From an uncultured Acidimicrobiaceae bacterium (GTDB lineage: Bacteria > Actinomycetota > Acidimicrobiia > Acidimicrobiales > Microtrichaceae): a stretch of 11,909 bases of DNA. A program made the position numbers and the translations under genes. The notes below the pieces were generated by a model. The model searched no databases and was not told the origin of the DNA. It saw only the letters and a list, made by a program, of their open reading frames with translations. Shown here piece by piece: positions 1 through 7,159 of this stretch. The stretch spans positions 1-11,909 of the forward strand of contig CALMLJ010000273.1 in assembly GCA_937868025.1 (NCBI GenBank), written 5' to 3'. The first letter of the stretch is position 1; each line of letters starts with the position of its first letter.

Positions 1-140
1 GCCTCGCCGGCTACAAGCGCGACACCCCCTACGCCATGGACCGCAACCTGCGCGATGTCATCGGCGGACCGTTGATGGCCAACAACCTGCGCGCCGCCGG
101 CGACAACGCCCAGTTGCTCCTGGGCATGAAGCAGTTCTGA
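1..140 (+). CDS. C-terminal end of a probable acyl-CoA dehydrogenase family protein (5' truncated)
   Basis: The reading frame runs in from the left edge (first full codon at position 3) and ends at TGA 138-140, giving 45 residues that start LAGYKRDTPYAMDRNLRD and end in AQLLLGMKQF. An aromatic/charged stretch followed by RNLRD and a helix with LMANN resembles the last helices of acyl-CoA dehydrogenase-fold flavoproteins, where an (E/D)R.LRD segment precedes the C-terminal helix. The catalytic and FAD-binding parts lie outside the window, so the family call is by resemblance only. It is read in the same sense as no close neighbour and converges on the ATP-grasp gene with a 23-base gap. It could be another all-helical C-terminal domain. 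Confidence 0.45.
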   Translation, partial: LAGYKRDTPYAMDRNLRDVIGGPLMANNLRAAGDNAQLLLGMKQF

Positions 141-167
141 GGCGCTGCCGTCCCTCTGGCAGGTCAG
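137..167. terminator. Possible bidirectional hairpin between convergent genes
   Basis: CTGCC (145-149) can pair with GGCAG (158-162) around an 8-base loop. Flanking CTGA (137-140) and TCAG (164-167) can extend the stem across a small asymmetric internal loop. The structure covers both stop codons of the convergent genes. There is no T-tract, which is common in high-GC actinobacteria but leaves the call weak. Confidence 0.3.
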
Positions 168-1561
168 TCCTCGTCGTACTCGATGAGCGCGGCGGCGAGC
201 ACTGCTGTGGGCACCGACCCGAGGACCGTGAGGTCGTCGGCGGTGCCGCTGACGCGCAGCACGTAACCCTGGCTGCCGTTGCGCCAGTCGAGCGCGTCGC
301 CCGTCGAACGGTTGGGTGACACCGACTCGGCACCGGCGACGCCAACGATCGCGTCCAGCCCGCCGATGGAGCGGAGCGCCGTGGCCGTGGTCGGAGGTTG
401 GGCGAAGAACTCGTAGAGGAACGGGCCGTCGGCCGACGTCGGGAGTTCGGCGATCGCGTCGGGGGCGATGCCGAGCGCGATCGCCGCGGCGAGTTCGGTG
501 AGCGAGGTGCCGAACCGTCGGGCGTACAGCGCGTCGATGGCACCTCCGCCGATCCGTCCGTTGACCTCGATGACCCTCGGCCCGTCGGGGGTGAGTTTGA
601 TCTCGGTGTGCAGCGCGCCCGAGCGGACCCCGAGCGACCGCGCCGCGGCGCCGGACAGCTCGATGACCTCCGCAGCGCCGGCGGCGTCGAGTGGGTGCGG
701 CATGAAGTTGCCCGTTTCACGGAACGGGTGGGCGAGCGGGAACTTGCCCGTGATCGCGACCGGGATGACCTCGCCGTCGACGACCAGCGACTCGACCGAC
801 ACGTAGCCACCGACGCCGCCGTTCGCTGCGGGTTCGCGGTCGGCGAGGTACTCCTCGACGATGAGGTCGCCCGTGACGTCGCGGGTCGCGACGACCGCGA
901 GCGCCGCCTGCAGCTCCGCCTGGTCGGCGACGGCGACGACGTCGCGACTGCTGTCGCCGCGTAGGGGCTTGAGGACGAGCGGAGGACGGAGGCCCGATGC
1001 CAGCGCGGCGCCGGCGGCCGGGTCGGAGCCGGTGGGGATCCGGACGAAGGCGGGCACGGCGAGGCCGGCGTCGAGCATCGCCTGGCGCTGGTGGTACTTG
1101 TCGTTGAGTCGCGCCACTGCCGGCAAGGGGTTGCCGGGCAGGCCGAGCACGTCGGCGATCGTGGCGGCGAGCACCAGCTGGGAGTCGGTGAAGGCGATGA
1201 CCCCGGCGAGGGGGCGACCCTCGAACCGGGCGTCGACGAGCGCGGCCGCGACCTTGGCGGGAGGCCGGCCCTCGGTGTCGAACACGGTGCCGGCGCGCGT
1301 GAGGAGGCGCCGCATGGGCCCGAGGGCCTCGTCGCCGGCGTCGACGATCCACACGATGCGGCACAGGTCGCCGAGGCGGGCCAGCAGTTCCATCGGCGAC
1401 GACGACGTGAGGTCGTAGGTGACCCCCAGGTACGGGAGGTCGACGGTGTCGGTGGGCTCGCGCTCGGTGGGGACGGTCACCTCGGCCACGGTAGAGGGGA
1501 GACGGCGATCTCCGGCGGAACCGCTCCGACGCCGCCGAATCGTGCTTCCCTTTCGATGCAT
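164..1561 (-). CDS. ATP-grasp ligase, unknown substrate (carboxylate-amine ligase type)
   Basis: This 465-residue protein carries an ATP-grasp fold, which couples ATP hydrolysis to joining a carboxylate and an amine or thiol through an acyl-phosphate. Residues 41-145 form an N-terminal Rossmann-like domain (LPYLGVTYD at 42-50). The ATP-grasp core starts at LNDKYHQRQ (152-160), the usual entry motif of this family. PLVLKPLRGDSSRDV (194-208) contains the ATP-binding Lys and the flexible glycine loop. DLIVEEYLA (232-240) is the adenine-contact strand, and VIEVNGRIGGG (330-340) holds the Mg-binding Glu and Asn. HTEIKLT (318-324) supplies a further metal or substrate residue. The closest general resemblance is to the dipeptide ligase / CARNS-like ATP-grasp_4 group; the substrate cannot be read from sequence. 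The ATG at 1561 has no evident ribosome site and the first 24 residues are basic filler, so GTG at 1489 or 1480 may be the true start. It diverges from the tandem hydrolase gene. Confidence 0.82.
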   Translation of the reverse strand: MHRKGSTIRRRRSGSAGDRRLPSTVAEVTVPTEREPTDTVDLPYLGVTYDLTSSSPMELLARLGDLCRIVWIVDAGDEALGPMRRLLTRAGTVFDTEGRPPAKVAAALVDARFEGRPLAGVIAFTDSQLVLAATIADVLGLPGNPLPAVARLNDKYHQRQAMLDAGLAVPAFVRIPTGSDPAAGAALASGLRPPLVLKPLRGDSSRDVVAVADQAELQAALAVVATRDVTGDLIVEEYLADREPAANGGVGGYVSVESLVVDGEVIPVAITGKFPLAHPFRETGNFMPHPLDAAGAAEVIELSGAAARSLGVRSGALHTEIKLTPDGPRVIEVNGRIGGGAIDALYARRFGTSLTELAAAIALGIAPDAIAELPTSADGPFLYEFFAQPPTTATALRSIGGLDAIVGVAGAESVSPNRSTGDALDWRNGSQGYVLRVSGTADDLTVLGSVPTAVLAAALIEYDED

Positions 1562-1576
1562 CTCGTGGTGCGATGC

Positions 1577-1605
1577 GTGACATCAGCCAGAGCGAACCGG
1601 ATTAT
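1577..1605 (+). promoter_or_regulatory. Probable sigma70-type promoter for the tandem hydrolase gene
   Basis: GTGACA (1577-1582) matches the -35 consensus at five of six positions. After exactly 17 bases comes GATTAT (1600-1605), matching TATAAT at four of six. Transcription would start near 1612, ahead of the GTG candidates at 1671 and 1701. On the opposite strand the same AT island reads AATAAT (1606-1601), a good -10 for the divergent ATP-grasp gene, but I see no matching -35 for it. Confidence 0.5.
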
Positions 1606-1700
1606 TGCTCAGGCGGGCACCGGGGATCGGTCGATGGTTGGGGTTCGACGAGAGAGGTTCGGGGGCCCGCGTGCCGGATCGACAGCAGAGCAGAGGCAGC

Positions 1701-3377
1701 GTGCGGACGACGTGCTCGGTCGACCACTTCTGGTTGCCGACCGGTGACGGCGCCACGGGCGCGTGCTGGTTCTGGCCGGACGGCGCCGTCGCGTCCACCG
1801 GTGTCCTCGTGGTCCCGGGCATCATCCACGAACAGCAGACGATGGCCATCGGGCTCGTGGCGCTCGCGAAGGAATTGGCGTCCAACGGTGTTCCGACGCT
1901 GACGATCGACCTCGCCGGGACGGCGCAGGGTGCCGGACGCCTCGACAGCCCCCGGATCGGCGAGCGGTGGGACGACGAGGTCCGCTCCGCCGTCCACCAC
2001 ATGCGTGACGCCGGGCTGCAGCACATCGTGGTGCTCGGCGTTCGGTTGGGTGCGCTCATCGCCGCCCACGCGACCGTCGACGAACCGGTCGACCTCATGG
2101 TCATGTGGGCGCCGGTGCTCTCGGGGCGGCGATACGTCCGTGAGCTCCAGATCATGCAGGCGTCGGCGACCGAGACGACCGGTGAGGCCCTCGCCGGCAT
2201 CACCGTCGCCGGATTCAACGTGCCGCCGGATCTCGTCACCCACCTCAAGACCCTCGACGCCGGCAAGCTCGGCGGAAAGCCGGCCGGCCGGATCTGCATC
2301 GTCGACAGCGCCGAGCGGCTGGCCGAGCTCGATCCGCGCCATGGCCTGCTGTCGGAGGTGCCGACCTCGACGCTCGCCGCACCCGAGACCGAGAACTGGC
2401 TCTTCACCGCCGCCGACCAGTTCCCCGGCCCCTACCGCGACATCGTGGAGGTGCGGCGTCGGATCCAGACGCTGGCCGCCGAGATCGATGCCGAAACGGT
2501 CCTCGGCGACGTCGAGCTGGCCCAGGGGCCTCCGCTCCGGCCCGACGTGTCGTCGCTGCGGTCCCACGAGTTCGACCACGACGGCGTGACGATCCGCGAG
2601 ACCCACGTGCGGTTCGGCGGCAACGATGGCGGCGGTCCGCCACGGCTCGCCGGCATCGTGAGCGAGCCCGTCGGCACGATCGACGCGAGCGCGGCGTACG
2701 TCGGGATCACTACGGTCGGCCCGGGTCGCCTGTTCGTCGATCTGGCTCGCGGCGAGGCGGCCCGCGGTCGCGTGACGCTCCGCTTCGAGCTCGGAGGGTT
2801 CGGCACCAGCACCCGTCGGGGCGGCGCGCCCGGCTCGGACTTCTATCACCCGACGGCTGCCGCCGACATCGGTGACGCCATCGACCACCTGGTTGCGTCG
2901 GGGTGTCCGGCCGTCACCGTCGTCGGATTCTGCGCCGGCGCCTGGTCCGCGTTCGAGCTGCCGCCGCGACCCGACCTGGCGGGGATCATCGCCGTCAACG
3001 CACAGCTCCTGGTCCGCACGCGGCTGTTGCACCGCCGGCAATGGCCCGGCCAATCGAGGTGGGCGGACCAGCTCGCCCGGATTGCTCACCACCGTGAGGT
3101 GCGCCGCATCCTGATGAAACTCGAGCGCGAACACCCGTTGCCGAGCCCGGCGATCCGTCGGGTCGGTCGGCACGCGGAAGCCGGAACCGCGGTGACGCTG
3201 GTGTTCGGCGAGGGTGATCTCGGCCAGGTGTACTTCGATCGCCGGGCCCATCGGCCGGGCGGCCTCCGCTCGCCACAGCGCCGGCCCGAGGTGCGTGTCT
3301 ACCCGGGCCTCGGCCATCTCCCGTCGGGTGATGCCCGCGAGCGAATGCTCGCCGACATCCACGCGGCCGCCGACTGA
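1701..3377 (+). CDS. Tandem alpha/beta-hydrolase protein with one degenerate and one Cys-nucleophile domain
   Basis: From GTG 1701 this is a 558-residue protein with two alpha/beta-hydrolase domains. Domain 1 (about 30-235) has LVVPGIIHEQQTM (36-48), then GVRLGA (113-118) at the nucleophile elbow, where Arg replaces the usual Ser, then WAPVLSGRRYVRELQ. This pattern resembles the hydrolases associated with exosortase/polysaccharide systems, which I recall as having GLRLG. Domain 2 (about 330-558) has a GPGRLFVDLARG..RG..LRFELGGFG segment, an elbow VVGFCAGAW (407-415) with Cys as nucleophile as in dienelactone-hydrolase relatives, an acidic FGEGD segment near 502 and LGHLPS with a late His near 539. 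No signal peptide or membrane helix is seen. Start choice: AGAGG at 1692-1696 precedes GTG 1701; GTG 1671 with GGGGG ahead is an alternative. The upstream TTG at 1605 overlaps the predicted -10 and is unlikely. The substrate is unknown. Confidence 0.75.
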   Translation: MRTTCSVDHFWLPTGDGATGACWFWPDGAVASTGVLVVPGIIHEQQTMAIGLVALAKELASNGVPTLTIDLAGTAQGAGRLDSPRIGERWDDEVRSAVHHMRDAGLQHIVVLGVRLGALIAAHATVDEPVDLMVMWAPVLSGRRYVRELQIMQASATETTGEALAGITVAGFNVPPDLVTHLKTLDAGKLGGKPAGRICIVDSAERLAELDPRHGLLSEVPTSTLAAPETENWLFTAADQFPGPYRDIVEVRRRIQTLAAEIDAETVLGDVELAQGPPLRPDVSSLRSHEFDHDGVTIRETHVRFGGNDGGGPPRLAGIVSEPVGTIDASAAYVGITTVGPGRLFVDLARGEAARGRVTLRFELGGFGTSTRRGGAPGSDFYHPTAAADIGDAIDHLVASGCPAVTVVGFCAGAWSAFELPPRPDLAGIIAVNAQLLVRTRLLHRRQWPGQSRWADQLARIAHHREVRRILMKLEREHPLPSPAIRRVGRHAEAGTAVTLVFGEGDLGQVYFDRRAHRPGGLRSPQRRPEVRVYPGLGHLPSGDARERMLADIHAAAD

Positions 3378-3426
3378 CTCGCCCGCTACGTCGTTCTCGT
3401 CGTTGCTGTCGTTCTCGGCCTCGTCG

Positions 3427-3843
3427 TCAGCGGAGTCGTGGAGCGGGCGCGATGACCGCAACGAGGATGGCGGTGGCCAGGCCCCGCTCCTCCGACAGGC
3501 TGAGCGAGGCGTCGACGATGCCCAGCGCTCGGGCGCGGTCGGCCATGGTGCCGTGGAACGCGATCGAGGGTCGACCGTCACGGTCGGTCTGCACCTCGAT
3601 GTCGTGGAAGTTCACCCCGTCGATCGGGTGCAGGATCTTCACGGCGCATTCCTTGGCGGCGAACCGGGCGGCGAGTCGCGCCGCCGACGGACCGCTGGGC
3701 CCGGCGCAGGCCGCCAGCTCCGCCGGGGTGAACACTCGCCGGAGGTAGCGGTCGCCGAACCGATCGATCGACGAGGCGACCTCGCTGACCGACATCAGAT
3801 CCGTCCCGACCCGAACGGTTCCCTGCGCCGTCGCCTCCCACAT
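3427..3843 (-). CDS. acpS: Holo-[acyl-carrier-protein] synthase (4'-phosphopantetheinyl transferase)
   Basis: AcpS moves the 4'-phosphopantetheine arm of CoA to a Ser of apo-ACP, activating the carrier for fatty acid synthesis in the cytosol. The 138-residue product has the family signature: VGTDLMSVSEV (12-22) with Mg-binding Asp15, the FTPAEL segment (38-43), and AARLAARFAAKECAVKIL (54-71) with the second metal ligand Glu65 in the KE motif. DIEVQTDRDGRPSIAFHG (81-98) follows, then SLSEERGLATAIL (114-126), where most relatives have SLSH; His is Glu here. Length matches the bacterial AcpS family of about 120-140 residues. ATG 3843 places GTDL 13 residues in, as expected. An upstream ATG at 3900 would add 19 residues of unlike composition. 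A TACATT -10-like hexamer at 3878-3873 would fit the shorter form. No strong ribosome site is visible for either. It stands alone and converges on the tandem hydrolase gene. Confidence 0.88.
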   Translation of the reverse strand: MWEATAQGTVRVGTDLMSVSEVASSIDRFGDRYLRRVFTPAELAACAGPSGPSAARLAARFAAKECAVKILHPIDGVNFHDIEVQTDRDGRPSIAFHGTMADRARALGIVDASLSLSEERGLATAILVAVIAPAPRLR

Positions 3844-3975
3844 GCGACCGGAGTCTGGCCGGTGCGATGTCGAATGTAAAGCCGTGAAAGGTTGCGACAT
3901 GACATGGAAGTCCCGTGGAGGCTCGATGCGGTCCGGCTCAGTCGGCACGACCCCATTTCGCCCTGGCGCGGAGTC

Positions 3976-3990
3976 CTGACGCGGCGTCAG
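3976..3990. promoter_or_regulatory. Perfect GC-rich palindrome, candidate operator
   Basis: CTGACGC (3976-3982) and GCGTCAG (3984-3990) are perfect inverted repeats around a single G. The site lies between the divergent acpS and alcohol dehydrogenase genes, about 20 bases upstream of a TACCTT hexamer (4011-4016) that could be the dehydrogenase -10. I do not recognise the cognate regulator. Confidence 0.4.
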
Positions 3991-4023
3991 ATGTGCCGGC
4001 GCAGATGATGTACCTTGCTCACT

Positions 4024-4082
4024 GCTAGCGGCGGTCTGCCGGAGGTACCGGAGCGTTAGCAGCACCCGGCCGAGTCGGGTGC
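4024..4082 (+). other. Potential structured 5' leader of the alcohol dehydrogenase mRNA
   Basis: Two adjacent stems can form in the RNA. GCTAGCG (4024-4030) pairs with CGTTAGC (4054-4060) with one G-U pair, enclosing a CCGG/CCGG mini-stem (4039-4042, 4048-4051). GCACCCG (4062-4068) pairs perfectly with CGGGTGC (4076-4082) around a 7-base loop. The region would be transcribed if the promoter is near 4011-4016. It does not match the cobalamin riboswitch consensus or a tRNA. Stems this short arise by chance in GC-rich DNA. Confidence 0.3.
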
Positions 4083-4108
4083 GTGCCTAGCGAAGGTTGC
4101 CGCCGGCC

Positions 4109-4113
4109 AGGAG
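4109..4113 (+). promoter_or_regulatory. Shine-Dalgarno site deciding the GTG 4119 start
   Basis: AGGAG lies five bases ahead of GTG 4119. It places the dehydrogenase start there rather than at the upstream ATG 4083, which would add 12 unconserved residues. Confidence 0.7.
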
Positions 4114-4118
4114 TAGCA

Positions 4119-5231
4119 GTGGAGACCCAAGCCGCGATCATGTGGGAACCCGGTGGCAAGTGGAGCGTCGAGACGATCACGCTCGACCCACCGAAGGCCG
4201 GCGAGGTCCTCGTCGAGATGGTCGCCTCCGGCATGTGCCACTCCGACGATCACGCCCGCACCGGTGACCTGCCGGCGGTCACACCGCTCATCGGCGGCCA
4301 CGAGGGTGCCGGCATCGTGATGGAGGTCGGCGAGGGCGTCACCAAGGTGAAGCCCGGCGACCACGTGGTGTTCAGCTTCGTTCCGGCGTGTGGTGTCTGC
4401 CAGAGCTGCGCCGACGGTCATTCGAACCTGTGCGACAACGGCGCGGCGCTGCTCGTCGGTGCCCAGCTCGACGGCACCAGCCGCCACCACGCTGCCGACG
4501 GCACCGACCTGTGGACCATGGTCTGCCTCGGCACGTTCGGCAAGCACACGGTCGTCAACGAGATGTCCTGCGTGAAGATCGAGGACGACATCCCCCTCGA
4601 GCTCGCGTGTCTCGTGGGGTGTGGTGTGACCACCGGTTGGGGCTCGTCGGTCTATGCCGCCGAGGTCCGCGCCGGCGACAACGTGGCCGTCATCGGTGTC
4701 GGTGGTATCGGCGCCGCCGCGGTGCAGGGAGCCCGCCTCGCCGGGGCGCGCAACATCATCGCCATCGACCCCGTCGAGTTCAAGCGTGAGCAGGCGATGA
4801 AGTTCGGTGCCACGCACACGGCCAACAGCATCGGCGAGGCGTTCTCGCTCATCCAGGAGATCACCTGGGGCCGCATGTGCGACAAGATCATCTGCTGCGT
4901 CGGTGTGGGCGACGGCGAGCAGATCGGCCCGATCATGCAGCTGTGCGCCAAGCGCGGTCGTGTGGTCGTGACCAACATCCACCCGGCGTCGGAGGGCTCG
5001 ATCAACATCTCGCTCTGCGATCTGACGTTGATGGAGAAGCAGTTGGTGGGCACGATCTTCGGTTCGGCCAACCCCAACTCCGACATCCCGCGCCTCATGC
5101 ACCTGTACCGCAGCGGCCAGCTCGACCTGGCCGGCATGGTGACCCGTGAGTACGACCTCGAGGACATCAACGAGGGGTTCGCGGACATGCTCGCCGGCAA
5201 GAACATCCGCGGCGTCCTCCGCTACAAGTGA
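4119..5231 (+). CDS. NDMA-dependent (mycofactocin-type) zinc alcohol dehydrogenase
   Basis: This 370-residue member of the medium-chain Zn alcohol dehydrogenases oxidises an alcohol to an aldehyde. The catalytic Zn ligands are Cys40 (GMCHSDDH), His61-Glu62 (GGHEGAG) and Cys168 ([11 protein letters not shown]). The structural Zn lobe is the four-Cys set 91/94/97/105 ([15 protein letters not shown]). NAD binding is GVGGIG at 193-198 with Asp217 (IAID). The overall sequence, including the [13 protein letters not shown] start and [21 protein letters not shown], fits the actinobacterial family called NDMA-dependent alcohol dehydrogenase. In that family the nicotinamide is tightly bound and recycled in vitro by nitrosodimethylaniline, and the physiological acceptor is thought to be mycofactocin. 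GTG 4119 has a good ribosome site. It is followed after four bases by cobQ, suggesting co-transcription. Substrate range is not evident. Confidence 0.88.
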   Translation: METQAAIMWEPGGKWSVETITLDPPKAGEVLVEMVASGMCHSDDHARTGDLPAVTPLIGGHEGAGIVMEVGEGVTKVKPGDHVVFSFVPACGVCQSCADGHSNLCDNGAALLVGAQLDGTSRHHAADGTDLWTMVCLGTFGKHTVVNEMSCVKIEDDIPLELACLVGCGVTTGWGSSVYAAEVRAGDNVAVIGVGGIGAAAVQGARLAGARNIIAIDPVEFKREQAMKFGATHTANSIGEAFSLIQEITWGRMCDKIICCVGVGDGEQIGPIMQLCAKRGRVVVTNIHPASEGSINISLCDLTLMEKQLVGTIFGSANPNSDIPRLMHLYRSGQLDLAGMVTREYDLEDINEGFADMLAGKNIRGVLRYK

Positions 5232-5235
5232 CGCG

Positions 5236-6771
5236 GTGACCGGCGCCGGCCTGCTCGTCTGCGGGACGGCGTCGGACGTCGGCAAGACGATCGTCGTCGC
5301 CGGCCTGTGTCGGGCCCTCGCCCGGCAGGGCGTGCGGGTCGCGCCGTTCAAGGCGCAGAACATGTCGCTCAACTCGTTCGTGACCGCCGACGGGCTCGAG
5401 ATCGGTCGGGCGCAGGCGGCCCAGGCGTGGGCCGCCGGCGTCGAGCCCGAGGTCGCCATGAATCCCGTGCTGCTCAAGCCGGGGAGCGACACGTCGAGCC
5501 AGGTCATCGTCATGGGCCGGGCCGTCGGCGAGCGTGATGCGTCCGCATTCTGGGGCGACGACGGTCCCGTGGCCCAGAGCTCCCTGCTTGACGTCGTCGT
5601 CGAGGCGTACCGCGATCTGGCGGCCCGGTTCGACGCCGTCATCTGCGAGGGGGCCGGCAGCCCGGCCGAGATCAACCTGCGGCGCTCCGACATCGTCAAC
5701 CTGGGGTTCGCCCGCGCCACTGACACGCCGGTGCTGCTCGTCGGCGACATCGACCGTGGGGGAGTGTTCGCATCGTTCGTCGGCACGCTGGCCGTGCTCG
5801 ACGTCGCCGACCAGGCGTTGATCGCCGGGTTCGTCGTCAACAAGTTCCGTGGCGATGTGTCCCTGCTCGAGCCGGGCCTCGACATGCTGGCGGACCTGAC
5901 CGGACGCCCGACGCTCGGGGTGTTGCCCTTCGTGCGGGGTCTCGGGGTCGACGCCGAGGACGCCATCGACTTCGAGCTGCTCCGTTCCGGTCCGGCGCCG
6001 CTCGGTGACGATGTGCTCCGGGTCAACGTCGTGGCCTTCCCTCGCATGAGCAACCACACCGACATCGACGCACTTGCGCTCGAACCGGGTGTCGTGATCC
6101 GCTTCGTGGATCAGCCGGCGCAGCTCGTCGACGCCGATCTGGTCGTCCTGCCCGGCACGCGTGCCACCGTCAGCGACCTCGCGTGGATGCGCGAGCGCGG
6201 CATCGACACCGCTGTTGCTCGGCACGCCGCCGACGGTCGTCCGGTGCTCGGCATCTGCGGCGGCTACCAGATGCTCGGGTCGTCGATCGAGGACGGTGTC
6301 GAGTCGGGTGCGGGGACCGTCGCCGGTCTGGGGTTGTTGCCGGTCGACACGACGTTCGGGCGCGAGAAGGTGCTGGCCCGACCGTCGGTGGTCTTGGCCG
6401 ACGGTTCGGTGGTGGAGGCGTACGAGATCCACCACGGCGTCGTCGGGCGCTCCGGTGGCGAACCGTTCGTCGCGGCGGCCGACGGGTCGGGTGAGGGCTG
6501 TCGGGTCGGTGCCGTCGCCGGCACCGTGTGGCACGGTGTGCTCGAGAACGACGCGTTCCGCCGCCGCTACCTGGCCGAGGTCGCCCACGCGTGTGGCCGA
6601 CGGTTCGTGGTGGCATCCGACATCTCGTTCGCCGCCGAGCGTGCCGCCCGACTCGATCGACTGGGTGACCTCGTTGCGGACCACCTCGACCTGGTCGCGG
6701 TCGAGGAGTTGCTCGCTGGTCCCCGGCCGGACCTCCCGCACCTGCGGCTCTCCAGGTCGTCATCTGGCTGA
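5236..6771 (+). CDS. cobQ: Cobyric acid synthase (glutamine-hydrolysing)
   Basis: CobQ amidates the b, d, e and g carboxylates of adenosylcobyrinic acid a,c-diamide, using ATP and glutamine, late in cobalamin synthesis. The 511-residue length fits the family. The N-terminal synthetase domain has GTASDVGKT (10-18), [12 protein letters not shown] (38-49), an [18 protein letters not shown] segment (74-91), [11 protein letters not shown] (138-148), [13 protein letters not shown] (168-180) and KFRGD (203-207). The C-terminal glutamine amidotransferase domain has LVVLPGTR (302-309), [12 protein letters not shown] (339-350) with nucleophile Cys341, YEIHHG (396-401) and WHGVLEND with His433 near the end. 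The start is taken as GTG 5236, four bases after the alcohol dehydrogenase stop and directly before the conserved region; no clear ribosome site is present, so translational coupling is likely. No other cobalamin gene is in the window. Confidence 0.95.
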   Translation: MTGAGLLVCGTASDVGKTIVVAGLCRALARQGVRVAPFKAQNMSLNSFVTADGLEIGRAQAAQAWAAGVEPEVAMNPVLLKPGSDTSSQVIVMGRAVGERDASAFWGDDGPVAQSSLLDVVVEAYRDLAARFDAVICEGAGSPAEINLRRSDIVNLGFARATDTPVLLVGDIDRGGVFASFVGTLAVLDVADQALIAGFVVNKFRGDVSLLEPGLDMLADLTGRPTLGVLPFVRGLGVDAEDAIDFELLRSGPAPLGDDVLRVNVVAFPRMSNHTDIDALALEPGVVIRFVDQPAQLVDADLVVLPGTRATVSDLAWMRERGIDTAVARHAADGRPVLGICGGYQMLGSSIEDGVESGAGTVAGLGLLPVDTTFGREKVLARPSVVLADGSVVEAYEIHHGVVGRSGGEPFVAAADGSGEGCRVGAVAGTVWHGVLENDAFRRRYLAEVAHACGRRFVVASDISFAAERAARLDRLGDLVADHLDLVAVEELLAGPRPDLPHLRLSRSSSG

Positions 6772-6836
6772 GGAGACGACGTGCGGGCTCGCGACCCCGA
6801 ACAAACCCAGTCGAGGTCGAGTCCGGCCGGTCCGCC

Positions 6837-7148
6837 TCAGGCGCCGGCGGCGTCGAGGTCGGCGACCCGGGCTTCGGCGAGGTAGCGGCGCTCGACGATG
6901 AGATAGGTGCCGAGGGGCAGCAGCGCGGCGAACAGTGCCATGAGGGTGCGGCCGGCCGGCCACTTCAGGTCGTCGCGCACGTAGAGCACGGCGCCGGCGT
7001 AGACGAGGAAGATCACACCGTGGATCGGTCCCATGATCTGGGTCGCTTCCGGGAGGTCCGCCGCCCGTTTGAGCACCGCCGCTCCGATGAGGAGCAGCCA
7101 CGAGACGGCTTCGGTGAGGGCGAGCAGTCGGAACGCGGGGATCGGCAT
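6837..7148 (-). CDS. DUF3817-type small integral membrane protein
   Basis: This 103-residue protein has three hydrophobic segments, roughly 6-26, 41-58 and 66-85. It carries the pattern known for DUF3817: FRLLALTEAVSWLLL at 6-20, then GPIHGVIFLVYAGAVL at 40-55. A basic/acidic C-terminal tail (ERRYLAEARVADLDAAGA) would be cytosolic. The biochemical role of the family is not known to me. The ATG at 7148 lies 11 bases after the stop of the Clp-N gene on the same strand, so the two are probably co-transcribed. A ribosome site is not obvious. Confidence 0.8.
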   Translation of the reverse strand: MPIPAFRLLALTEAVSWLLLIGAAVLKRAADLPEATQIMGPIHGVIFLVYAGAVLYVRDDLKWPAGRTLMALFAALLPLGTYLIVERRYLAEARVADLDAAGA

Positions 7149-7159
7149 GGGCCGGCACG

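Noticed and set aside
3390..3417. Direct repeat of GTCGTTCTCG (3390-3399 and 3408-3417) between two convergent genes
   Set aside because: Two imperfectly bounded copies in a low-complexity TCG-rich gap; no target-site or array structure and no terminator stem.
1602..3581. 659-codon open frame on the minus strand opposite the tandem hydrolase gene
   Set aside because: It lies antisense to a gene with clear hydrolase motifs, is rich in Arg/Asp/Glu/Gly with no recognisable domain, and overlaps acpS. Long antisense frames are expected at this GC content.
4030..4090. tRNA suggested by a 7-base loop containing CCGAG on a GC stem
   Set aside because: The stem is 7 bp rather than 5, the loop does not start with TT, and no acceptor or anticodon arm can be drawn.
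4024..4118. Cobalamin riboswitch upstream of the cobQ operon
   Set aside because: The stretch GCCAGGAG before the GTG recalls part of the B12 box but is the ribosome site. The GCCACTG core and other conserved blocks are missing.
4056..6065. 669-codon open frame on the minus strand opposite the alcohol dehydrogenase and cobQ
   Set aside because: Both genes on the plus strand carry full catalytic motifs; the antisense product is low-complexity and unlike any family.
5167..6741. 524-codon minus-strand frame opposite cobQ
   Set aside because: Shadow of the cobQ codon bias; no domain pattern.
6784..6799. CGGG/CCCG hairpin after cobQ as a terminator
   Set aside because: Only 4 bp with an 8-base loop and no T-tract; indistinguishable from chance in GC-rich sequence.
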